A DNA stretch of 64,000 bases from Acidobacteriota bacterium. GTDB taxonomy: Bacteria; Acidobacteriota; Terriglobia; Acidiferrales; UBA7541. Location of the stretch: the NCBI GenBank assembly GCA_003223215.1, contig QHYH01000080.1:115861-179860 (forward strand), in the 5' to 3' direction. Position 1 is the stretch's first letter. Every line of letters begins with the position of its first letter. The position numbers were made by a program, and so were the translations under genes. The notes beneath the pieces were generated by a model. The model was not told the DNA's origin. It did no database searches and saw only the letters and a list, made by a program, of their open reading frames with translations. Positions 58,134-64,000 of this stretch are shown one piece after another.

Positions 58134-59744
58134 CTACTTCTCGTCTCTCAACTTCTTCAGCCACACCACGGCATTTTGGTTCTTTGGATCGAGCTTCAGC
58201 GACTTCTCATAATTCTCAATCGCCCGCTCTTTTTTTCCCGCCTTTGCGTAAGCTTCGCCCAGACTGTCATACACATTCCCGGACTGCGGAAACTCTTCGA
58301 CGTTTCGCGCGAACAGCTTGATGGCCTCGTCTGTTTTTCCGCTCTGCAAAGACTGGTATCCCAGCATGTTCAGCACGAATTCCTCCGGCCTTTTCTTCGG
58401 ATCGCTTGAATTCTTCAGCTCGTCATACTTCCGAAGCATCGCGTCCGTACCTTTCAGCTTCGCAACTAACAGCAGCTGCCGCGCAGTAGATCGCTCTTCT
58501 GGCATGTACTTCCACCCATATTCCTGGGCCACGCTTCGCAGAACCTCGACGGCCACCAAAATCCCATTGTCGGAGTTGGCCATAATCGCTGCGCCTTGTC
58601 CTGTATCCGCGTTCATCACCAGCAAGGCTTGAAACCCTTCATCGGCTCCGTTATGCCCAAATTCTCCCGGCCGTTTTGTCTCCACTCCAAAGCCGATTCC
58701 AAAACTGACCTCTTTTCCGTCCGCGGTCCTCGTTGGCGTCAACATCTCCTGCGTCATTTCCCGGGAAAGCACTTTGTTCGATTTTCCCTGCCTGGAAAGC
58801 GCAATCTCGATCGCAAACTTCGCCAAGTCGCTTGGAGTGGTCCAAAGACCGGCCGCTGCCATTTCCGGATAGATATGCCATCGTCCGTGTACCGGCTTGC
58901 CGCTCGCGTACGCTCCCTCCGCCGTCCGCGACGCCCAGGCGGCTGGCAACGGTTGCGCGTAGCTGCTGTCGCTCATCCCGATTTTGTCCAGTACCATCTC
59001 TTTCGTCAGCGCAGGGAATTCTTTCCCCGTCACGTCCATCATCAATTGCTGCTCGATCGTCACGCCGCCCCCCGAATACCGCTCTAGCGTGCCCGGCACC
59101 ACATCCACGCGAATCGCCGCCGTATTGGCCGGCTTCTCCCCATTGAAAATCTGCACCAGCGTCGGCATCTTCTCGTCTACGTCGTAGCCCGGGAATCCGT
59201 GCACCGTCAGCCCCGCCGTATGGCTCGCGAGACGCCGCAGCGTTACCTTCTGCTCCTTGGTGAACTCATTTTCCGGGACTTTCCAGGATTTCAATTTCAT
59301 GTTCACGTCTTCGTCCAACGAGAGCTTCCCCTGTTCCACCAGCGCCAGCATCGCCGCTGACGCCACCGGCTTGCTGATCGACCCGGCCTGAAACAACGTC
59401 CGTGTCGTTACCGGAACTTTCCCTCCCAGCTCCGCCACACCGTATCCTTTCGCCCACGCAATCCTGTAGCCGTCAATCACCGCCACCGACATCCCCGGGT
59501 CGTTGAACGCATTCATCATCGCTGCTAGGTCCAGCTTCAGCGGCGGTTCGTCCTTTCCTACGTCTACGGGTTCAAGCCCTTCTTCAACTCTCTTCTCCCG
59601 CGCCCCTACATCTTCGCTGCCCTTCTTTGCGGCCGTCTCCCCTTGCCCTAGCGCGACCGACGCCACAGCCAGCATCCCCGCCAACCACGTTACCAACACG
59701 ACCGTCCCCTTCAAAATCACCCTCACTTTGATCGCGACGTTCAC
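58134..59744 (-). CDS. Secreted serine hydrolase (class C beta-lactamase fold) with TPR tail
   Basis: 536 residues. A signal peptide is followed by a beta-lactamase-related domain: nucleophile SISK (S-x-x-K), YSGGG in place of Y-x-N, and HNGAD for the third motif. The last about 110 residues hold tetratricopeptide-type helices (GNVYDSLGEAYAKAGKKERA, IENYEKSLKLDPKNQNAVVW). Such proteins are D-amino-acid peptidases or esterases rather than antibiotic-inactivating enzymes. GTG at 59744 has GAGGAGGGG before it. Confidence 0.9.
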   Translation of the reverse strand: MNVAIKVRVILKGTVVLVTWLAGMLAVASVALGQGETAAKKGSEDVGAREKRVEEGLEPVDVGKDEPPLKLDLAAMMNAFNDPGMSVAVIDGYRIAWAKGYGVAELGGKVPVTTRTLFQAGSISKPVASAAMLALVEQGKLSLDEDVNMKLKSWKVPENEFTKEQKVTLRRLASHTAGLTVHGFPGYDVDEKMPTLVQIFNGEKPANTAAIRVDVVPGTLERYSGGGVTIEQQLMMDVTGKEFPALTKEMVLDKIGMSDSSYAQPLPAAWASRTAEGAYASGKPVHGRWHIYPEMAAAGLWTTPSDLAKFAIEIALSRQGKSNKVLSREMTQEMLTPTRTADGKEVSFGIGFGVETKRPGEFGHNGADEGFQALLVMNADTGQGAAIMANSDNGILVAVEVLRSVAQEYGWKYMPEERSTARQLLLVAKLKGTDAMLRKYDELKNSSDPKKRPEEFVLNMLGYQSLQSGKTDEAIKLFARNVEEFPQSGNVYDSLGEAYAKAGKKERAIENYEKSLKLDPKNQNAVVWLKKLRDEK

Positions 59745-60724
59745 AGCCCCCTCCTCGCGCTTGCTGTTACAAATTTTCGCAATCCGCGTCTGAGCACACT
59801 ATTCTATTTGACAGATACCGGCCACAGTTTGTTCAAAGTTTTCTAGGCCCTCGCCAGCTCTTCCTCCCCCGGGCCGCCGATGGTATCTATCTAGCGTGGT
59901 TCAACAGAACGATTCGCTTGGGGGTAGCTGCGCCACCCCCGTTGAGAGCGTTGTAATGCCGCCGATTGAACCAGGGTTAGGAAGAATTCCCGGATCATCC
60001 CGCTTCAGGGACAAAGATCGTTACTGATCGCGTATCTCCTGCCAGAGTCCGCCACTTGCCGCAGGTCGCGCCGCGGCGAAACCTGCCTGCCGGGTTAGGC
60101 AGGCCCCGAGGGCTGAGGCGAGGATCCGCATACGGCTCTTTCCCTGCAGTCCACCAACCCCGCCGGAATCTTTCCCTCTGGCGGGGTATTCTTTTGTTTG
60201 CTGCCTCATTGAGCCGGTTCGGTTTCTGAGCTGAAGTCCCTCGGAAAATAAACGCGACGTCCACTGGCGTTCTTTGCCGGCGCTCCTTTTTTCCGGTTTT
60301 CCATCCGGCCAGACCATCGCCCTTCCGTTCCCGCCCCTTAGAGTAGAACGGGAAGGGAAGGTTCAAAGATTCACGCCCATCGCCCCGTGTGATTCAACCC
60401 TGGAGCAGCCTGCAGATGACCTCCTGCATCAGTGCGCCGCGTAACAAGCGTCATGTCAATGCTCGCGATATTGGCAGCAATCGTGTTGGCATGCTACGTG
60501 TCATTCATCTTCCGTTGGAATCTACACGCATAGATCTTGCATTGTACTTCTCGAATGTAAACCGACTGTCGATGCTTGCAGCAAGATTTGCTGACTCCTG
60601 AACGGCTCGTCGCTCCTCGAGATATGGACGCCTCCGTGGAACCCTCAAGGCGCACGGCACGCTCGTTTCGAACCGCGCTTCGCTTCCTTGTGCCCTCTGC
60701 GCTCCGGTGCTCCCACGATTGCTG
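59745..60724. other. Long intergenic region with hairpins
   Basis: About 980 bases without a supported gene; the open frames there have no domains. GGGGGT (59920-59925) pairs with ACCCCC (59935-59940), and CCTGCC/GGCAGG flanks a ten-base loop near 60085-60107. Neither has a T run. The stretch may be an eroded gene or simply spacer; the IS begins at about 60725. Confidence 0.45.
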
Positions 60725-60745
60725 CTAGCCTCAGTTTACGAAATA
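60725..60745 (+). repeat. Left terminal inverted repeat of the IS
   Basis: Reads CTAGCCTCAGTTTACGAAATA and pairs with the right end at 62826-62846 with one mismatch. Confidence 0.75.
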
Positions 60746-60888
60746 GCACCCGACAATTTCTGCAGTGATCTAATCCATTAGCTGAGGCGCCGACCTCGCA
60801 ATACAGAAAAGCCCCGTCCGATGCGGGTTTTTCAATAGCCTGCTGCGCTCAAAGGCGCGTTATCCAGGGCATAGTCTGGGGCAGAATA

Positions 60889-61043
60889 TGTATACACTAA
60901 ATATGATGAATAATCTGCTGGGAGATGAACGCCTAAATGGTCGGCCATTTTGCTATATCGCCGTTAAAACACGGTATGGCCGCAACACAGACACTACCAA
61001 TAGCAGTTTTCGCTTGACATCAACAATTAGTTGTATACACTAA
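60889..61043 (+). repeat. 12-bp direct repeat upstream of the transposase
   Basis: TGTATACACTAA occurs at 60889-60900 and 61032-61043. Its core GTATAC is palindromic. The second copy overlaps the -10 region of the probable transposase promoter, so the pair could be regulator sites or the trace of an earlier insertion. Confidence 0.5.
61014..61041 (+). promoter_or_regulatory. Putative sigma-70 promoter of the transposase
   Basis: TTGACA at 61014-61019, a 16-base spacer, and TACACT at 61036-61041. Transcription would begin close to the GTG at 61049, implying a leaderless or very short-leader message, which agrees with the lack of a ribosome site. Confidence 0.45.
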
Positions 61044-61048
61044 AAGCC

Positions 61049-62749
61049 GTGGCCAGCCTCCAGCGCAAGATCATCCATGGACACCCCTACTACTACCTCG
61101 TCGAGTCTCGGCGCGTGAACGGCCGGCCCCGTCCGGTCGTCGTGCAGTACTTGGGCTCGGCCGATACCTTGCTGCAACGCCTGCAGCAGCCCCAGGCGGA
61201 ACCCACCCGTGCTCGTCTCTCCCAGTTTGGCGGCGTCGCCGCCCTCTATGACCTGGCCCAGCAACTCCGCTTGGTCGAACTCATCGATGAGCACGCTTCC
61301 AAACGCCGCCAGGGTCCCTCGCTTGGTCAATACATGCTGGTCGCCGCCGTCAACCGCTGCCTGGCGCCGACCAGCAAGCTGCAGATGCCCGCTTGGCTCC
61401 GCGGCACACCTCTGCTGCGTTGGTTAGGCCTCTCCGCCTCACAGTTCTCCGCACCGCGCTTCTGGGACAACATGGAACTCCTCGGAGAAAAACAGATCGC
61501 GGCCATTAGCGAGGCTCTCGCTCAGCGGCTGCTGGAGACCTGCCACCTGGATGGGAACAGTCTGATTTTCGATTGCACCAACTTCGATACTTTCATCGAT
61601 ACGGAAAACCGCAGCCGACTGCCTCAGCGAGGGCATGCCAAAAGCAAACGGACCGATCTTCGCATCGTGGGACTGGCGCTGCTGGTGAGCGTCGATTTTC
61701 ACGTTCCTTTACTGTGGAAGGTCTATCCGGGCAATCAGCATGACAGCATCACCTTTGCCCAGGCCTTGCAAGAACTCACCCGGCGGTACCAGGCTTTGGC
61801 CCGCCATTGCCAGTCCATGACCTGGATCTTTGATAAGGGCAACAACTCCGCCCGCAACCAGGAGATTCTCGACGCCAGCCGCTTCCATTTTGTTGGTTCG
61901 CTGATACCGACCCACTTCACCGACCTGCTGGCTCTTCCTGTCGAGAAATTTCAGAAGCTCAAAGATGCGCGTCTCAAATCCACCCGGGCCCTGCGCCTCA
62001 CGCGCCAGGTCTGGGGGCAGGAACGCACCCTGGTGATCACCTTCAGTCCGGAACTGCAGCGCAAGCAGATTCGCGGTATCGAGCAGCACCTATCGAAAAA
62101 ACGGCGGGCCTTAGAAGAACTCCAAGCCAAGCTGCGGCGCTCGCAGAAGCCGGGCGCTAAAGGCAAAGGCTATAGCCGCGAAAGCCTCGCCAAGCAAGTG
62201 CGACAGATTTGTGCGGGCCAGCACATCTCTAAAATCCTGCACGTGGTGATCGAAAAACGCCGCCAACTGAAACTCACTTACCGGACCGATGCCTCCGCCT
62301 TCGCCCAACTCAAGGAACATCAATTGGGGAAACGCATCTTGTTCACCGACCAGAAGAGCTGGAGCAATGAGCAGATTATCCTCGCCTATCGCAGTCAATC
62401 GCAGGTCGAAAATGCTTTTGCGGATATGAAAGATCCTCACTTCCTGAGCTGGGAGCCCATGTTCCACTGGACCGACTCCAAGATCCGGGTCCATGCCTTC
62501 TACTGTGTGTTGGCGCTGATTTTGGGAAGTCTGCTCCAGCGCCGAGCGGCGCAGAACGGTTTATCCCTAAGCCTGCAAGCGCTATTCAAGGCTCTCAACG
62601 GAATCCAAGAAGTGACCAATCTCTTTCCGCCCGCGGGCAAGCCTGGCTCGCCAGGGCGGCCCCATGTGAAGACGACCCTCACGGAAATGGATCCCACGCA
62701 GCAGGCGCTTTTTCGCTTCTTCGCCCTCGATCGCTATCGGCAGACCTGA
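61049..62749 (+). CDS. IS1634-family DDE transposase
   Basis: 566 residues from the GTG at 61049 (a TTG at 61031 is also open). The N-terminus VASLQRKIIHGHPYYYLVES is typical of the family. DDE candidates are Asp in LIFDCTNFDTF, Asp in TWIFDKGNNS and Glu in YRSQSQVENAFADMKD (the Y-R-E region of IS4-superfamily enzymes). No frameshift or stop is present, so the enzyme appears complete. Confidence 0.92.
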   Translation: MASLQRKIIHGHPYYYLVESRRVNGRPRPVVVQYLGSADTLLQRLQQPQAEPTRARLSQFGGVAALYDLAQQLRLVELIDEHASKRRQGPSLGQYMLVAAVNRCLAPTSKLQMPAWLRGTPLLRWLGLSASQFSAPRFWDNMELLGEKQIAAISEALAQRLLETCHLDGNSLIFDCTNFDTFIDTENRSRLPQRGHAKSKRTDLRIVGLALLVSVDFHVPLLWKVYPGNQHDSITFAQALQELTRRYQALARHCQSMTWIFDKGNNSARNQEILDASRFHFVGSLIPTHFTDLLALPVEKFQKLKDARLKSTRALRLTRQVWGQERTLVITFSPELQRKQIRGIEQHLSKKRRALEELQAKLRRSQKPGAKGKGYSRESLAKQVRQICAGQHISKILHVVIEKRRQLKLTYRTDASAFAQLKEHQLGKRILFTDQKSWSNEQIILAYRSQSQVENAFADMKDPHFLSWEPMFHWTDSKIRVHAFYCVLALILGSLLQRRAAQNGLSLSLQALFKALNGIQEVTNLFPPAGKPGSPGRPHVKTTLTEMDPTQQALFRFFALDRYRQT

Positions 62750-62825
62750 TTCGGTCGATTTAGGCTATACAAGCCAAAGCCTCGCAAAACACGCTCTGAT
62801 GCGGCTTCCGCGCAAATCCCTCGCT

Positions 62826-62846
62826 ATATTTCGTAAACTGGGGCTA
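62826..62846 (-). repeat. Right terminal inverted repeat of the IS
   Basis: Reverse complement reads CTAGCCCCAGTTTACGAAATA. Immediately outside it GGGCTAGGTT occurs twice in tandem (62841-62850 and 62852-62861), so the exact end is uncertain by about ten bases. Confidence 0.75.
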
Positions 62847-63066
62847 GGTTTGGGCTAGGTTCAATAGCTCACGCCTTCTTCGCGGCTCATTTTCCTGGGC
62901 ATCGCTTGCTTCGGGCCGATTGCTGCGCCCGGCAGCTTCTCACAGAGCGTGAAAGTTGCCTCCTGAAGGCGACGGTTGCCGTTTCCCTATCGTTGGCGTA
63001 GCCTGAAACGGCCAGTGGTGCCAAATGTATTTTTCGTGCGTCTAACAACTCCCTGAGAGGGTCAAG

Positions 63067-63948
63067 ATGAGTCGCAGACTGGTGGCTGTTACCTTGTTTG
63101 CGGCGTCGCTTCTGAGCGCGGCGCCGCAAACGCAGTTCCCTGATACACCTGCCGCGCACCAGTTTGCCGCCTGGCTCGAGGCATTCAATTCCGGCGACCG
63201 CGCCAAGCTTCTTGGGTTTCTCCAGAAAAACAATCCCGCGCGCGCGGGCCAGATCGATCAAGAAATGGGGTTCCGCCGGATGACGGGCGGCTTCGACTTC
63301 AAGAAAACAGAAGAGTCCGCGGCCACGCGCTTCGCTGGCGTCGTCAAAGAGCGCGATTCGGATTCGTTTGCTCGTTTCGTGCTGGAGGTCGAATCAGCCG
63401 AGTCGCTCCACATTTCGCAGTTCGACCTTCGGCTCATTCCCACTCCCGCTGAGTTCGCGGTGCCGCGCCTCACCGAGGATTGCGCGCTTGCGGCGCTTCG
63501 GAACGAACTCGACAAACGCGCCGCGGAGGATAAATTTGCAGGTGCTGTGCTCGTCGTCAAAAGCGGCAAGCCCATCTTCACCGGCGCCTACGGTCTGGCG
63601 GACCGCGAGAAGAAGGTCCCCAATAAGCTCGACACGCAAGTTCGCATCGGCTCGATGAACAAGATGTTCACCGCCGTCGCCGTACTTCAGCTTGCGCAGG
63701 TGGGCAAGATAAAGCTCAGCGACCCGCTCGGGAAGTACCTCAGCGATTACCCCAACAAAGAGCTCGCCTCCAAAGTCACGATCCATCACCTGCTCACGCA
63801 CACCGGAGGAACCGGCGACTTCTTCGGCCCGGAATTCGACAAACACCAGCTAGAGCTGCGATCATTGTTTACCGTATTGAGGACCGCGAAAACAGGCACT
63901 TCTGCGGTATGCCTACCTGAAAGCCTAACCATTCGGTTCCGACATTGA
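63067..63948 (+). pseudogene. Secreted serine hydrolase, truncated near residue 265
   Basis: Signal peptide (about 1-19), an N-terminal DUF-like domain (HQFAAWLEAFNSGDRAKLLG), then a beta-lactamase-related domain with the S-x-x-K motif in RIGSMNKMFTAVA and the HHLLTHTGGTGDFF stretch. After FDKHQLELR (about 63862) the sequence becomes unrelated and stops at 63946-63948, before the Tyr and His-Gly motifs. The protein cannot be catalytic. The foreign sequence from 63863 to the window edge may be the end of another mobile element. Confidence 0.8.
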
Positions 63949-64000
63949 AATTCGTGCTGGCCAAATCCTGCGCAATTTGTTAGCGTAAGTTGCGGAAATA

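Larger units (their letters stand above)
60725..62846 (+). mobile_element. IS1634-family insertion sequence (about 2.1 kb)
   Basis: A single transposase gene is bounded by near-perfect inverted repeats: CTAGCCTCAGTTTACGAAATA at 60725-60745 and CTAGCCCCAGTTTACGAAATA on the minus strand at 62846-62826 (one mismatch in 21). No short target duplication is evident, which is not decisive because this family can make long or variable ones. The transposase is uninterrupted, so the element could be active. It sits between two divergently oriented serine hydrolase genes. Confidence 0.8.

Noticed and set aside
59995..60366. 123-codon minus-strand frame
   Set aside because: Arg/Gly-rich composition, no start signal and no domain; more likely spacer.
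60800..60835. Hairpin-like GCCCCGTCCGATGCGGG with T run as a terminator
   Set aside because: Stem is only about four base pairs with a bulge and lies inside the IS leader; too weak to call.

Overview
The window looks like a chromosomal segment of an Acidobacteriota soil bacterium. The evidence is the gene content (DUF3300 and DUF2950 neighbours, DUF4136, a TIGR03118-type beta-propeller, reg_prop sensor kinases, several RND pumps, NodT-type lipoproteins) and the moderately high G+C coding sequence. No rRNA, CRISPR array, phage module or intact tRNA was found. All family names come from reading motifs; no database search was run.

Layout. 1-5.3 kb: the end of an oligopeptide ABC permease operon (minus), a membrane HD-GYP/GAF/GGDEF c-di-GMP enzyme (minus), a receiver-less sigma-54 activator and a PilZ protein (plus). 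5.8-12.7 kb: a dense patch of broken genes. It holds an S8 protease with a frameshift and a stop, a YncE-like propeller cut at the same point, half of a DUF1259 protein, a dead DUF433/DUF5615 toxin-antitoxin pair, a SYLF protein in pieces and a decapitated alpha/beta hydrolase. Two intact genes (TIGR03118 protein and a small membrane protein) lie among them. 13-19 kb: a complete MFP-RND-OMF efflux operon (minus). 19-27.4 kb: a decayed membrane gene, a chloroperoxidase-like hydrolase lacking its catalytic His, Dps, an ECF sigma factor, a DoxX-like protein, and a response regulator with a giant beta-propeller sensor kinase (frameshifted) and a lipoprotein. 27.7-34.5 kb: a 33-residue microgene with a perfect ribosome site, a tRNA-Asp-like relic, a 3-hydroxyisobutyrate-dehydrogenase-like enzyme, an Ior-type molybdenum hydroxylase with its 2Fe-2S subunit and cytochrome c, and two aldo/keto reductases. 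34.5-36.3 kb: a second scarred patch (broken LuxR gene, aldo/keto reductase fragment, second ECF sigma).

36.8-43.5 kb is a signalling cluster on the plus strand: a DUF4118-PAS kinase, an MHYT-PAS-PAS-GAF kinase that repeats the PAS and kinase portions of the first at high nucleotide identity, a FixJ-type regulator, a lone receiver and a receiver-less sigma-54 activator. 43.7-51.5 kb encodes envelope proteins (DUF4136, coiled-coil protein, His/Gly-rich DUF3300, DUF2950), a second Dps, a multicopper oxidase and a translationally coupled SpoIIE-type phosphatase. 51.8-57.7 kb is a second efflux operon (RND-MFP-OMF). 58.1-64 kb has a serine hydrolase with TPR tail, an IS1634-family element with recognisable terminal inverted repeats, and a second serine hydrolase truncated near the window edge.

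The most distinctive signal is the way decay is concentrated. Long genes elsewhere (both RND operons, the kinases, the oxidase) are open, whereas 5.8-12.7 kb and 34.5-36 kb hold at least ten broken genes, and at three places two oppositely oriented genes lose their 3' ends at the same nucleotide region. Many single-base indels sit in short runs, so sequencing error must be excluded. The two nonsense codons, an 11-bp tandem duplication and the truncations are harder to explain that way.
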